Made by a program: the position numbers and the translations under genes
Shown here: piece by piece, positions 23,210 to 35,368 of the stretch
Numbering within the stretch: position 1 is the stretch's first letter
Layout: every line of letters starts with the position of its first letter
Assembly: GCA_050084515.1 (NCBI GenBank)
Contig: CM114275.1
Span: 22,072,001-22,136,000 of the forward strand
Direction of reading: 5' to 3'
Length of the DNA: 64,000 nt
Origin: Blasia pusilla
Lineage: Eukaryota > Marchantiophyta > Marchantiopsida > Blasiales
Notes under the pieces: model-generated
Told to the model about the DNA's origin: nothing
Seen by the model: only the letters and a program-made list of their open reading frames with translations
Databases searched by the model: none

Positions 23210-23955
23210 TGCCTCCCTCAGACTCTCACCCGATCTCCGCTGAAAATCTTGTAGACTCTTCAGCTTGTCGGTGCGCACATGCACGCTCTGGTAGCTCCTT
23301 CCCAAATGTTGGAAGAAATTTACTATAGGACCGAAACTCAATGGTTCTCTACCATGAGAGGTCTCTACCACCTCACCACTCTCACTGCCATCCTCTCCAT
23401 CTAGTCCCCGGGCTGATGGTGTAGGCCTCTTTGCGCTCACTATCCCATTATACGCCTCGCGGCTATTAGTGGACACACACCCTAGAGCCCAACACACCCT
23501 CCACGCATCGATCTCTACTAAGTATAAAGATCGTAACTCCATATAGTCTTCCATCAGAGGACCTTCTACATGCTGGAACAAACCCTTCCACGCCATGAAG
23601 GGTTGAACTGCGTAGGGGCTTGAATCTCCTGGAAGTTGCACCATGTGTGGAACTCTTAGATGAAGTCATCTAGATCTATGGTGCCTACCGCACCCAAGAA
23701 ATGACACATGCCCCGCTCGCCCATATCGTCCATTTCTCTCCACGTATCATTATCCCCGTCTGCGATCTTGTCATCGGACGTGCTATCTAGTGATGACGAT
23801 CCACCCACAAATGGAAGTCGAGCTAGCTGCTCACTCGTAACCCCTCGGTATCTCACTCCACTCTGTGTCACACCACTACTACCGCTTGCACTACCTCGTT
23901 CTTCCAATCCCTGGAAGGATGCCGTCGTGACACCATGTCTCACCCGCTCAAGCAC
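23210..23955 (-). pseudogene. Gypsy gag, N-terminal part (element X)
   Basis: The minus strand has a Ser/Gly-rich, acidic N-terminal segment (ERGSASGSSGVTQSG at about 23900) and then a capsid-like region: MAWKGLFQHVEGPLMEDYME at about 23590-23530 and DFQRRSGESLREA just before the copia insertion, close to the QxxGESLRDY block of plant gypsy gag. One frame change lies near 23640. Upstream to about 24810 the minus strand is G/T-rich, low in information and probably leader. Confidence 0.6.
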
Positions 23956-24817
23956 TCAGACTCCTCACGAGTCTCCCACACTCCTCACTAGCTCACCTAC
24001 GCTAGTCCTAGTCCCATGATGACACACCCAGCCTCACGCACATTCAACACTCGGGTTCACCCTGAGCCTCCCGACTAATTCTCCTAAGCTACTAACACTC
24101 TCGAGTCATACATATGAACCCTACTCGCCAAATTCCGTATATCCACCTACATGCTATACATGAAAGGAGTCTACACTCGTCACCATGACTAAACCCACCT
24201 AGCACCAGCTACTACCCAATAGCCCATACCCTCAATGACACGAGACAAGTGCGAAAAAGGAACTCGAATGGGTAACCTGAACACGCCCTCCAACCAATTG
24301 CACCGTCAACACTCACTCCTCCATCTGGTGCGGCAACCTCCGCAACACGACACTCTCCTCAACCAGCATGTCAAACCTCCCGTCAGTAGATGCGGACTAC
24401 TCGTCGACATCAACGCATGTGTCCCCATCACAACCCTCGCAAATCCCAACCATGCCGGAAAACATCAAGTCCTGAAAATCTCTCTGCCAACCCCCAGACA
24501 GACCTCGTAACCTTAACTCAACCCTGTCCGCACTCGATCATGTCAGCCCATCTACCATGTCTGACTCTACCAGGTCTGACACTACCACATCTACTCCTAC
24601 CACGTCTGCCCTTGCTCCACCACATCCGCTTGTGCCTCTACCACGTTGGCCCGTGCCCCAACCACATCCGCCCTTGTAATCACGTACAAGGCCTATCCCA
24701 TTCCCAGCCAACCACTCTCCAATCTTGCTACACTCTAGCTAATATATGCACGCATCCATATGCGCATCCTTGTACTCACTCCCATCTCCTACTAGTTTGG
24801 GTCCATAATGGCTCCTT

Positions 24818-25435
24818 TGTCACATCTGAGTAGCCGATAGGCCGAGATCTATCGTGGATAGGGCGTAGGAGCCAGCGGACTATCTTGAGTGTAACTTTGT
24901 CCCACAGTGTCGGATGAGGTTGAGGATAGGTCCATAGTGTCAGGAACGTCGTTTCTGATGACTTGCATGTTGAGGTCTTTTACTGGTAGGGTGACTTGTT
25001 GACCAGTCACTGCCGCCTGGCTTTGTCTGCGCGCAGGTTACCAAGGGAAGGGCTATTTTTAGGGGAAGAGCCTTTTGGCTCTTCACAACCTATATAAGAG
25101 AGGAAGATGGCTTTCCTAAGCCATCTTTCTCATGTTGGGCCGTTGGAGCACCTCCCTTGTATGTGTGTGAGCTAGGACTAGGGTGCTAGCGTCCGGATTC
25201 CTTGATAGCTGGGGTGGGACGAGGCTCGATATGCCGATGTAGATTGAGGAGTGGAGTTTTAGGCCGGCTGTGCCGTTTTTACTACTCTTTATTTTTTGTT
25301 GTGTGATCTCCATGTATATGTATGAGTTGATTTTTGTACATGTGTGGATCGACCCGTGTGTGGGGAAGATCGGTGTTGTGTGGTGTAGATGTGACGAGCA
25401 ATGTATGTTGTGTAGCGTTATGTATGCGCACGACA
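24818..25435 (+). repeat. Solo gypsy LTR (X/Y superfamily), plus orientation
   Basis: 618 bp from TGTCACATCTGAG to GCGCACGACA, flanked by the 4-bp direct repeat CCTT (24814-24817 and 25436-25439). It matches 57932-58546 in reverse complement. No internal sequence or second LTR is attached, so it is a solo LTR left by LTR-LTR recombination. It shows that the family LTR ends at TGTCACATC, without the tail copy found in X and Y. Confidence 0.8.
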
Positions 25436-25439
25436 CCTT

Positions 25440-26088
25440 CCACCTCCGGCTTGCCCCACAACCTTGGAGCTATAATAGCTCCGCGCGGCCCCTACGGAGC
25501 CTCAACTCCCTCCCTTCTCTATTTGGGTCCAAACTAGCTTCTGGCTCTCCCAAGGTCCGGGGAGTTTTTTCTTCCCCTGCAGACAATATCCGGCTCCCAA
25601 GGTATCGCATCGGTATTTTGAAATAGGTGACCGGTTGTGGCCTTAGAAAATATTAAGGGACGGTAAAGAATAGGGAATATTTTTTTCCCTCGGTTGGAAT
25701 TTGGTTTGTAAATTTTTATGAAGGCCAATTTCCGCATATTTCATAAACTCGTCAGCTAATTTCCGGGGGAAACTGAAAATAACAGATTTTTGCTTTCGGT
25801 TTCAGTCTTTCGTTTTACCACCCTCTTTTCTTTGCTTTAATTTTTACAAAATGCATGCAAGACCAGTTATGCTTGCAGACTAGAAACCACAACCCTTCCA
25901 TCCAAGCATATTGCAAACTCAAGCCCACTTTACATGTAGTAACTTTGAAGTATCCTCGGCAGGAGTTGAACCTAGCCATGCCTCTCAACCAGTTGGGAGC
26001 CGAGGATCTTGCCCCTTGAGAATACTTGAAGCCTTGGGGCTCCCAAGTATTCTAAAGGGGCTCTAAGTCTACCAAAAAAAAACTGAAA
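25440..26088. other. Intergenic sequence with one short stem-loop
   Basis: No gene recognised. AGAATACTTG (26019-26028) and CAAGTATTCT (26044-26053) form a perfect 10-bp stem 35 bases beyond the hAT stop codon. GGGGCTC runs there resemble hAT end sequence, but no matching end was found on the other side. Confidence 0.35.
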
Positions 26089-28336
26089 TCATTCAAGTTG
26101 TGAGGGATTAGACAAATCAACAGAAGATGTAAGCGATTCATCTTCTACATGAGGAGAAAGGTATTTGTTTGGATTAGCATGCAGGTACCTAAAATTAGTA
26201 GAAGTTTTCCAGAGAACAACAGATTCAACAAGTATGTCCTCATAGTTAGTAGCAGGTCCTTCCAAAGCAATCCTCAGAATTGCATCCAAATGCTTAGTAC
26301 CTAATCTATTCCTAGACTTGGTCTTAATCATATTTTGAATCGAGAATGCTCTCTCACATATGGCAATGCTAACACATTGAATCCTAGCAATATTAGCTAA
26401 CACAAGAAAATTTTTAAACTTGCATTGTAAAGATGGACTCCAACTCACCATTGCACACAAATCCTTAAAATTACGATCCTTCCACTAAATTATGGCCATC
26501 AACTTAAAGGATTGGAATTCTTGCTTGACAGCAACAACATTTATGACTGAAGGTTGCAATTGCCCCCTCAATGGTAACTCACGTCCAAAATGTGCACATA
26601 ACTCTTCTAAGCTTTTACATCCCCAACTCATCAATCCTACTTGCCATGAAGGCATGTGCAAGGGATTAAGGATTCTCAAGGCACTAATGAGATGGTTGTC
26701 TCTAAATCTATCCTGTAAGGCTCTACAAACACTCTCAACATAACTCTTCTGAAATAGTAGAGATGATTCTAAATCTTTTCATGTGCGATCTCTTAACATA
26801 TCTATGCTATGGAACTTCCTCCCTCTAATCTCAGATTGTAAACGTCCAAGGTAGCCACTTGGAGGTCCAAAGTCTGGTGGAATATGGAAACCCGTGTCCT
26901 CTAAAAATGTAGATGCATTCAAATCATGAGTGTCCATTACAAAATTCATGGTAATAGAAGCAATCTCAAAGCTAACAATACTACCTATAGTACTAACATC
27001 AACATATTTATACTGAAATATCTTTCTCAAGTTAGCAAGCATAGCAAGAATATCGGCCAAAAAGTATAATTGATAGATCATCTGGAATGACATTAACTTG
27101 TTATATAGATTTGCAACATTCCCATTATCTTCCAAAGGGGAAATGTCTCTAAAGTATTTCAAAATAGATTCTAAAGAATCACAGAGAATGCATACAACTT
27201 ACCAACGCGACAACCATCTTATCTTGTGATATCTTTTCATGACTTTCTGAGAGTCATTAAACTTCTCATGCTGAGATGCTAAAATAGCTTTCCGCTTAGA
27301 AGACCTCTTGAAATAACCTGCTTCAGCATTGAGAATAGAATCCACTTCTATAGACATAGCTTTATAGTTGGTTGCTTTTGCAGCTGTGAGAGCAGCAAGG
27401 TTTGTCCTATGGGCAATATCATGTACCGAAAGAATGAATGGGTTTACCTTCTACTTCAATTTTGAAACCACCCCGGTTTGGCTCCCTACCATCAAGGAAG
27501 CACCATCAGAGCCGAAAGCTACCATTTTGGAATAATCTAACTCCCCATCTTTTAGTAACTCCAACAAACAAGTAGTAATAGCATTTGAACATTTAGACTC
27601 ACAACGAAGCAATCCTAGGAAATTGCACTCTAGTTGACCATCTTCTACAAAAGTTGCAAAGACTACCAAATGCCCTGTCACGGAAACATCAGTAGATTCA
27701 TCAATCATACTTCCAAAGAATGGTGACTCTTATACTCTAGCAAGGGTCCTTTTCCACAAAACTTGGCTTATAAAAAAACACATCTCACTACAACTTTTCT
27801 CATCCTAGTACAAATCTAGTAATAGGTGCGTTTACATAAAGCATTAACTTACAGATACCAGGGAATTTTGAGAAAGGCATAGACTCCTTCGTAAGGAAGT
27901 ATGCACACCTAAATAAGGTGAGCAGAGCTACCTCGCAAGTTCGATTTGTTGTAGCAATGGCCTTGGCCATGGATTTCTTACCTCCGTTTGCTGCCCAAGC
28001 TAACTTTACATGCTCATTTGACTTAGCATGATCAGTAAAACCAGAGACCTTACAATTGATAGCACCCTCCCTAGCAAAGACATTTTTTCCTTTGCCTTTT
28101 CTACAGATATTACAATGTATTCTTCCTGTCGTAGGATCAAAGCTAATCCAGTCATACATAGTATACCAAACGTCCTTCCAAGCTTCTATGTTTTTTTGCA
28201 CATATGGATGCATGGCTACCTAATGTACTGTGCTTTTCCCTCTCATCCGATGTTTTGACACAACAATGATCTCTAGTTGCTCCTTGAGAACCACCTTGAA
28301 CAATAATTCATCCATGGTTTTCTGCCGTTTCGCCAT
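26089..28336 (-). pseudogene. hAT-superfamily transposase with TTF-type zinc finger (ZNF862-like)
   Basis: The minus-strand reading starts at an ATG at 28336 (MAKRQKTMDELL). It then shows a TTF/BED-type zinc finger (28213-27800: CNIC ... CKVSGFTDHAKSNEHV), a DUF4371-like core beginning MIDESTDVSVTGHLVVF (27708-27451, with the first catalytic aspartate and the later FGSDGASLMVG), and a C-terminal hAT dimerisation block with SIAICERAFSIQNMIKTKSR and RLGTKHLDAIL near 26340. Several in-frame stops and frame changes (near 28217, 27730, 27190, 26480) make it inactive. Family: hAT DNA transposons move by cut-and-paste. Terminal inverted repeats and the 8-bp duplication were not found, so the element ends are unknown. 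Confidence 0.85.
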
Positions 28337-30047
28337 TGGTATCAATGAACAAGGAAAAGATTCAATACTCCTAGGAGAGCAGCCCGACAACAATGTGGGG
28401 AGATTCGGGTAGCAAAAAATATAGTCAAGACAAGAGCCTGAAAGTGATGAGGGTGCAAAAGGTTGGCACAGAACAAAGCAGGTTGAAGCAAAAAAAGAAC
28501 CCTAAAACCTAGCCCAGAGAGTCGGAAGGGAAGCGCACAACCAAAACTTTGAGAATCCACGGTCCAACAAGTGTAAAGTTCAAAGAGTAGAGACAATGGC
28601 ATCAATATAGCTAGTACTTGCAGCGAAAAATTAATTCAGGACTTTAGCGGAGGGCAACTCTCCCAAAACCTTAATGTAGGCTTACAAACTAAGTCTACAA
28701 AGCGAGAAAAAACTTAAGCCAGGAGCCGCACTACAAGCCGTAGAGGCAAAGCTACAAAAATCAGGTGACAAGAATTGACCGCTTGCTGCAAATTAAATGA
28801 CTACGAGGTGCAACAACAATGCTGCAACAATGCGAGTCAAGAAGAGTGTGGTCGGGCATGACAACGCCGCTCGAACATTGGATTCTGTTGCATGTAAGAG
28901 CCGAGGGTCGAGACTCGAGTTCATAGCAGCAGAGGCAAGTGCCCAATAGAGCCTAGAATCAGGGTCGATTTGACTTGAAGGCAATAAAGTTGAGTGTCCA
29001 AGAGAGCCTAGAATATGGGTCAATCCAATTGCCATAGTGTCGAGAGTGCAATACTCGACACTAAGAGATCCCTCTACTTGTTGCAAGCCGTAAGCCTCGA
29101 CCCGCAATATTAGGTAGAAACTGAGTCTACTTGACCTTGCACTGCCGAGAGTCCAATATTCGGATACTCAAAGCTGAAAGAGTTCAAAACATCAAGTTCC
29201 AACGTAGCCACGAATCGCAAGAGTTGTAAGAAGTTAGAGTGTAGAGTCGTGGTCCTGTCATCCATGAATCCAAATCCAGAATCAAGAGAGCCAGAGAGGC
29301 CTCGAGTAGATAGTGCAAGAGTCAAGATTGTCACTCGGAGAAGCAGGAGAGATGTTCATAGAACTCAGAGTTGTAGAAGGGAGGGAGGAGAGAGTCTGGA
29401 GGCTTTGGCCTCTATTCAACAAGAATGTGAGGGATTGCCTCTCGGCCGTGTCTCCACCCCAAGGGCCCCTCTGGAGTCCCACGACTCCCACCCCGCCCAG
29501 CCGCCACTGCCAAAGTCCAAAGACTCCAAACCCTACCCATTCGATCTTGCATCTCAATCCATCGAATGGCTTAGGAGAAGCCCTAATGAAATCTATGACT
29601 CTTTGCCCCCGATCACATCTACTCGTCCGCACTCTAGCCAATCACGTGACACAACAAGATTTCCGGCAACCGGCAAAGAGCCCAGCTGATTTCCGATTCT
29701 ATGTAATCTGTAATCCGCACTAATCTGCCATCCTTCTTTGTTTGCGGATAAATACCGTCAATTATTTGTCGGAAAATGGCACAATACGGGCAATTGGGAG
29801 ATGCCTCCGTCCACTTCCGGAAAGCACTCGAGTTGCACCGGAAACCCTGCCGGCATTGCTCCTTACGAGACGAAAAATTATAATTTTTTCCGGCCGGGAT
29901 TACTCGTAAACTTGGATCTCCCTGGACATTGGGCTCTCCCATTTTGAACTGGCGCGCCTCATCCTCTGGCTTCCAACCTCCTTGGCCCACATCCCTATGC
30001 AAGACTCTCCCCTATCCTTGGATCCTCTTGTCCTTTCACGTAGATTC
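28337..30047. other. Intergenic sequence between hAT relic and copia B
   Basis: No recognised gene. Part may be 5' sequence of the hAT element. From about 28850 to 29330 the plus strand repeats phrases such as AGAGAGCCTAGAATNNGGGTC (about 28942 and 29002) and GTCGAGAGTGCAATACTCGACA, suggesting degenerate local repeats. 29380-30040 is GC-richer, with no coding signal I recognise. Confidence 0.35.
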
Positions 30048-30052
30048 TCTTA

Positions 30053-30363
30053 TATTGAAGATTGAGTTACGGTCAAGCTCATGAGACACCTGAACTGCTA
30101 CATTTGGTACTGACACGAAGTAGGGAAGTTTAATCTTGGTTAGTCAGTTAAGCACGATTATCTTAACTATGGTTAGTTAATCACAGTTAGTCTAACTTGA
30201 GACTATGGTTAAGGTAGGGTTAGGGTTGCTTGTACATATCCTATATAATTGAGAAGAGGACCAGCCTCCACTCATTCTCTCATTGCAAATTTTATTCTCC
30301 ATGATGGTGTGTTTGTGTGAGAGCCGTTTTCCACCAGTTATGCTTGTTTAGAAGTTTTCCACA
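30053..30363 (+). repeat. 5' LTR of copia B
   Basis: TATTGAAGATTGAG to TTTTCCACA, with CCTATATAATTG (near 30239) as the probable TATA box. Confidence 0.95.
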
Positions 30364-30375
30364 TAGTATCACAGC
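30364..30375 (+). other. Primer-binding site of copia B
   Basis: TAGTATCACAGC matches the initiator-tRNA-Met type site TGGTATCAGAGC at 10 of 12 positions and abuts the LTR. Confidence 0.75.
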
Positions 30376-30878
30376 GGGAGGAGAACATCCCATGAAATTC
30401 TTGGTGTTTGAAGAGAGAAGAGAGGCAAGAGAAGGCACAATTTCAGTTTGGGAGAAGGATATTTTATTCAGAGCTCAGTGGGTGCAGATTTCAGGTGGAG
30501 CTTTGACGGTGATAAAACTTAGGAGGCGTTTTTGAGGGCTTTCCCGGTCGATTCAGCCGTTTGGGTCCGCTTTGACTGGAAAAATGATGAAATCTTGCTT
30601 TAGCTGTCTTTTAGAGCTCGTTGAGAGATTTCCAACGCATCCAAAATCGCTCGATTTTGACACTCTCAGCTCCTGCAATAGCAATTTCAGTGTAGGAAAG
30701 TGCAATTAGTGAAGAAAAGTTGTGTAGTTTGCTCTCTACAGGCCAAATTCGACTAGTTCTTTCATACAGTTGATCAATTTAGGCAAATGTCAGGTCGATT
30801 TCTATGTAGGAGTGGTCTATGCTTCAATTGGAGCAGTAGAAAGCCTGAAATACGTTTTTGTGAGTGAAATCGTTTATC

Positions 30879-31740
30879 ATGGAGTATTCCTCAGCATCAA
30901 TCACAGGCGAGAAGCTAGACAAGCGGAATTACAATGTCTGGAAGTTTCGCATGAAAAAATTTCTCATGGGTCAAGAACTATGGGAGCTTGTCAAAGGTGA
31001 TGAGGCCAAGCCAGAAGGTGACTCAACAGACTTGAATGTTCATGCTTGGAACAAACGCACAAGGCAAGTAATCCACTACATTTCAATAACAATCAGTTCG
31101 CCAATGATAGGTCACATCCAACATGTTGATATTCCGAAGGAGGCTTGGGAATGCATTGGAAAAGCTCTTCCAGACATCTACAAAGGCCAGAAAGCTTCAA
31201 TTGAAACAAAAATTGAACAAAGTAAGGAAAGGATCGTAGAGCATCAATGATTATATTTTGAATATCAGACATATTGTTGATCGGTTAAATAGCATTGGAG
31301 TGACAGTAGAAGATGATGATATGATTTTATTCACTCTTCAAAGCCTTCCAAAGGATTATAAGTCCTTTGAGACCTCTATCCCTATGAGAGAGAAGTATTC
31401 AACCTTTCAAGAGTTAGTTCCTCTGTTGATCAGTGAAGAGATGCGTCTAGTAGGCAACAATAGCTCGTCTAGTCTACAAGAGAGTGCGCTATTTGCAGGT
31501 CATGGATCAAACAGAGGCAGGGGTTGTGGCAAAAACTTCCGTGGTTATAGTGAATATCAAGCATATGGAGGAAGAGACACTCAATATAACGTCACTCTAT
31601 CAACTACGAACCAAGTACAGACACAATCACAAGGTGGTGATGGTGGAAACCGTTGGGGTTGAGGTCAGCAGTAGAGGGTCCCTGGATCTTGCAATTACTG
31701 TGGGATAAAGGGTCACTATGCAAAGCTTTGCTTCAAAAAG
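30879..31740 (+). pseudogene. Copia B gag with zinc knuckle
   Basis: Starts MEYSSASITGEKLDKRNYNV, a better preserved copy of the gag N-terminus (KRNYNVWKFRMKKFL). A one-base insertion near 31149 shifts the frame; the second half is readable at 31258-31662 (RLNSIGVTVEDDDMILFTLQ). The CCHC knuckle at 31690-31731 (C-x2-C-x4-H-x4-C) is intact but in another frame. Confidence 0.88.
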
Positions 31741-31749
31741 AAGGCAGAT

Positions 31750-33401
31750 ATGAGAATAGGAGCCTTACAACAACAAAACTATGTGGAGAAACAACACCAA
31801 AAGCAGTACCAAGAACAACAACATTCACAAACGGAGCATCTCTTGGTGATGACTCATCATATGGGAGCAATGGCCAAGAAAGTCTTGACAACAGATTGGT
31901 ACATTGACTCTGGTGCATTAAATCACATGACCTCACAAGCTAAATGGTTCAGTAGTTTGGAGCCGGTGAAAGATCCTGCAATTGTGCTCACAAGAGATGA
32001 CGCTCAACATCATATCACACATATCAGTAAAGTTGCAATAGCATCAGATGGTCTTTGTGCTCTTGGAAATGTTCTCTATGTTCCTACCATTGCAAGAAAT
32101 CTAATCTCTGTAGGACAGATAGTAGAACAGGGTTATCAAGTGAAGTTTAACGCAGATGGTTGTTTCATTGAAACAATGGATGACTAGACTATGATAGCCA
32201 AAGGAACTAGATCTGGCAGAATGTTCAAATTAGATGTTTCTATGCCAAAAATTCAAACAACAATGTATGGTCAAATTGGCCAACAAGTAACAGATCTAAA
32301 TGTGTGGCATAAAAGAATTGGACATATGAATCTTCAAAGATTACACAGTCTTTCATTATCTAATATAGTAATAGGACTCCCTAAATTAGCGAGTCCCGCT
32401 ACGTTAGAGGTATCTCCTACTTGCCAATTTGGAAAACAAGCTAGATTTCCTTTTCCAAAGCAAGGTAGAAGAACATCCAAGATATTAGAGTTGATTTACA
32501 ATGATGTGTGGACAATATTACAACATAGCCTTAGTGGTTGCTAGTACTTTGTTTCATTTATTGATGACTTCTCTAGGTATATATGGATATACTTTCTGAA
32601 AGCCAAGTGAGAAGTATTCTCAGTGTTCCAAACATTCAGAGTTTTAGTAGAGAAGCAAATTGGACAACACATTATGAAATTGCGTTGTGATGGAGGAGGA
32701 AAATATCTTTCAACAAAGTTTGATGACTATTTACGTCAGAATGATATCCAGCGTCAAGTGACTTGCCGTTACATTCCACAATAAAATGGAGTGGTTGAGA
32801 GGAAGAATCGACATATTGCTGAAGTGGCACGAGCTATGCTGAATGAGAAGAATATGCCTAAGGTGTATTGGATTTAGAGGCTGTAGCATGTGCAATCTTC
32901 TTAATCAACCAAACTCCAACAACAAGAGTTCATGATAAAACTCCATTCGAAGTCTTCATAGGACGTAAACCTGATTTTTCCTTCTTGAAAGTATTTGGCT
33001 GTATTTGTTATGCTGATGTTCCTTCTGAGAGATGTCAGAAATTAGACCCCAAGTGTGAAAGATGTATCTTCATTGGCTATGCTGATGGAACTAAGGGATA
33101 TAAGTGCTACATTCCATCCTCTAGGAAGCTTATTATTAGTCAGGATGTTGTCTTTGATGAGCTAAAGTCATGGTATGCTCCATCTGAGCCTATTTCACCT
33201 CTAAACTTGTCTGTTGAGGGAGAGAATATGACTATAAACCAACAGACATTGTCTTCAACTTCCCCAAGTACTAGTACAGGATTAAGAGAGGTCATAGATT
33301 CATCAGTTAAATTTTTGAGTCCATGGACGGGAAGAGTACATATTCAGTCTGTTGACACTCGTGAGAGATCGAGTCAGGTGTCAGAGGCATCTACCTCTTA
33401 A
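31750..33401 (+). pseudogene. Copia B protease and integrase region
   Basis: The protease active site DSGA is at 31906-31917, followed by LNHM where A has SNHM. The pre-integrase segment (VWHKRIGHMN) has lost one cysteine of its CxxC pair. The integrase core runs from LIYNDVW (32490) through DDFSRYIW, CDGGGKY and NGVVERKNRH. Stops at 32185-32187, 32542-32544, about 32608, 32782 and 32875 interrupt it; a frame change near 32870 restores an open frame (32868-33401: GRKPDFSFLKVFGCICYA). Confidence 0.88.
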
Positions 33402-33467
33402 CAACAACTTCGTAGATCAAGTAGAGTTACACATCCAGTTCATAGATTTATAAATGGAAGTTTCCTT

Positions 33468-35065
33468 GTGACATATCATGCATATATGATGACTATCCTT
33501 CAAGAGCAGGAGCCGAGTTGTTTTGAAGAAGCTGCGAGTAAAGCCGAATGGATTGAAGCTATGGAGGAAGAACTTGCTGCATTAAGACATCAACAAACAT
33601 GGGAGCTGGTTGATATACCTTATGGTAAGGAAGCTATTGGTTTCAATTGGGTTTACAAAATCAAGCGTAATCAAGATGGTACAATTAACAGATACAAAGC
33701 AAGATTGGTGGCTAAGGGCTATGCACAACAATATGGTATCGATTATGAGGAAACATTTAGCCCTCTTGCAAAGATGGCGACTACAAGAACAATGGTTGCA
33801 GTTGTAGTAAGTAAGAAGTGGAGATTATATCACATGGACGTCAAGAATGCCTTCTTGAATGGAGATCTATACGAGGAGGTATATATGACTCAACCACCTG
33901 GATACGAGCATCCCAAGTTTCCATTTCGCTTATGCAGGTTGAAGAAAGCTCTATACGGGCTCAAACAAGCTCCAAGAGCTTGATATGGCAATATTACATA
34001 CGTCCTACAAGAGTTGGGTTTTAGGGTATGTGATTCTGACTCCTCGTTATATGTCTTGAGAGGACAAGATCATACAATTCTCATTGTGTTGTATGTTGAC
34101 GATCTCTTGATTATTGGGAGTACTGAAGAAATTGTACAACAAGTCAAGCTTAAGTTACAAGCAGAATTTGATATGAAGGACTTGGGAGAACTCAAGTACT
34201 TCCTTGGTATTGAGTTTATCAATTTTGGAGAGAGCATGTGGATACTACAACGACAATATGCTCTTCATATGCTTTCAAAATATGGTATGACAGCTTGTAA
34301 GCCAATCTCTACACCGTTGGACCAGTGCGTGAAGCTAAGAGTGGATTAAGGAGAGCTGCTTGCACATTCTAATATGTACAGGCGCATGGTTGGAAGTTTG
34401 ATCTATCTAACTATAACCAGACCAGATTTGAGCTATGCTATTGGCCTAGTGAGCCACTTTATGCAAGCATCTCAAAAACCTCACCCTGATGCTGTGAGGA
34501 GGATTATGTGGTATGTGAAATTCTCTATTCAATTCGGGCTTTAATTTTTACCTTCTCTGAGTTTTGAATTACAGGGATTCACAGATGGTGATTGGGCAAG
34601 AAGCGTGTCAGATCGACACTCCACATCTAGTCATTCATTTACTTTGGGAAGTGCAACTATAAGTTGGGCTTCAAAGAAGCAACCTACAGTTGTTTTATCT
34701 TCAACAGAGGCTGAGTACAGAGGAGCAACCAATGTAGCATGTGAGGCGTGTGGCTTCATCGATTACTTGTTGAGATTGGTGTTAGTAACTTAGGACCTAG
34801 TGTAATATATGCAGACAATATTAGTAGCATCAAGCTTGCTAATAACCCTATGTTTCATGCTCGTACAAAGGATGTTGAGCTGCACTATCATTTTATCAGA
34901 GAGAAAGTGCTTGCAGGAGAAATTGATCTTGTATTTATAGGTACATATCAAAAAATTGCTCACATCTTTACAAAGGCATTGTCTAGAGATAAGTTTGAGA
35001 TGTTTAGAAAGGATTTAGGCGTTAGAGATATCGATATGAGTTTGAGGGGGAGTATTGAAGATTGA
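33468..35065 (+). pseudogene. Copia B reverse transcriptase and RNase H region
   Basis: Nearly open [60 protein letters not shown] and LKQAPRA, then one TGA (33981-33983) in place of the conserved TGG, then YVDD at 34092-34103 and DLGELKYFLGIEF. A TAA at 34347-34349 stands where GAA is expected. RNase H follows (34605-35065: DRHSTSSHSFTLGS, STEAEYRGA, KALSRDKFEMFRKDLG) with one frame change near 34750. The frame ends GSIED inside the 3' LTR. Confidence 0.92.
35042..35052 (+). other. Polypurine tract of copia B
   Basis: TTGAGGGGGAG ends exactly where the 3' LTR begins. Confidence 0.85.
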
Positions 35066-35363
35066 GTTAGAGTCAAGCTCATGAGACACCTGAACTGCTA
35101 CATTTGGTACTGACATGAAGTAGGGAAGCTTAATCTTGGTTAGTCAGTTAAGCACGATTATCTTAACTAGGGTTAGTTAATCACAGTTAGTCTAACTCGA
35201 GACTATGGTTAAGGGTAAGGTTAGGGTTTCTTGTACATATCCTATATAATTGAGAAGAGGACCAGCCTCCACTTATTCTCTCATTGAAAATTTTGTTCTC
35301 CATAGTGATGTGTGTGTGTGAGAGCTTTTTCCACCAGCTATGCTTGTTTAGCATTTTTCCACA
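35053..35363 (+). repeat. 3' LTR of copia B
   Basis: Same 311-bp length and same ends as the 5' LTR, with roughly 20 base differences by eye. It fixes the right end of the element against the target copy TCTTA. Confidence 0.95.
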
Positions 35364-35368
35364 TCTTA

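Larger units (their letters stand above)
14674..24813 (-). mobile_element. Ty3/gypsy deletion derivative (element X), host of copia A
   Basis: Read on the minus strand: gag (from about 23955), degenerate zinc knuckle, protease (to about 15900), a short non-coding stretch, a 139-bp-type copy of the LTR tail, then the 3' LTR at the left. No reverse transcriptase, RNase H or integrase is present. Its 3' non-coding end resembles that of element Y from just after Y's PHD stop codon, so X looks like an internal deletion running from after the protease to after the PHD domain. The 5' LTR is not found: the LTR on the right (24818-25435) points the other way and has its own target duplication. The right boundary is therefore uncertain. 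Copia A sits inside its gag. Confidence 0.65.
30053..35363 (+). mobile_element. Ty1/copia retrotransposon B, full length, inactive
   Basis: 5311 bp. The two 311-bp LTRs are in the same orientation, and the flanking 5-bp direct repeat is exact: TCTTA at 30048-30052 and 35364-35368. Internal order is PBS, gag, protease, integrase, RT, RNase H, polypurine tract. It is the same family as element A, with fewer stops. By eye the LTRs differ at about 20 positions, so the insertion is not recent. Several stops are TAG or TGA where the codon should be TGG or CAG. Confidence 0.96.

Noticed and set aside
24235-24833. Two plus-strand open frames rich in Pro, His, Leu and Thr
   Set aside because: Low-complexity C/A-rich DNA opposite the gypsy leader; no domain, and the second runs into the solo LTR.
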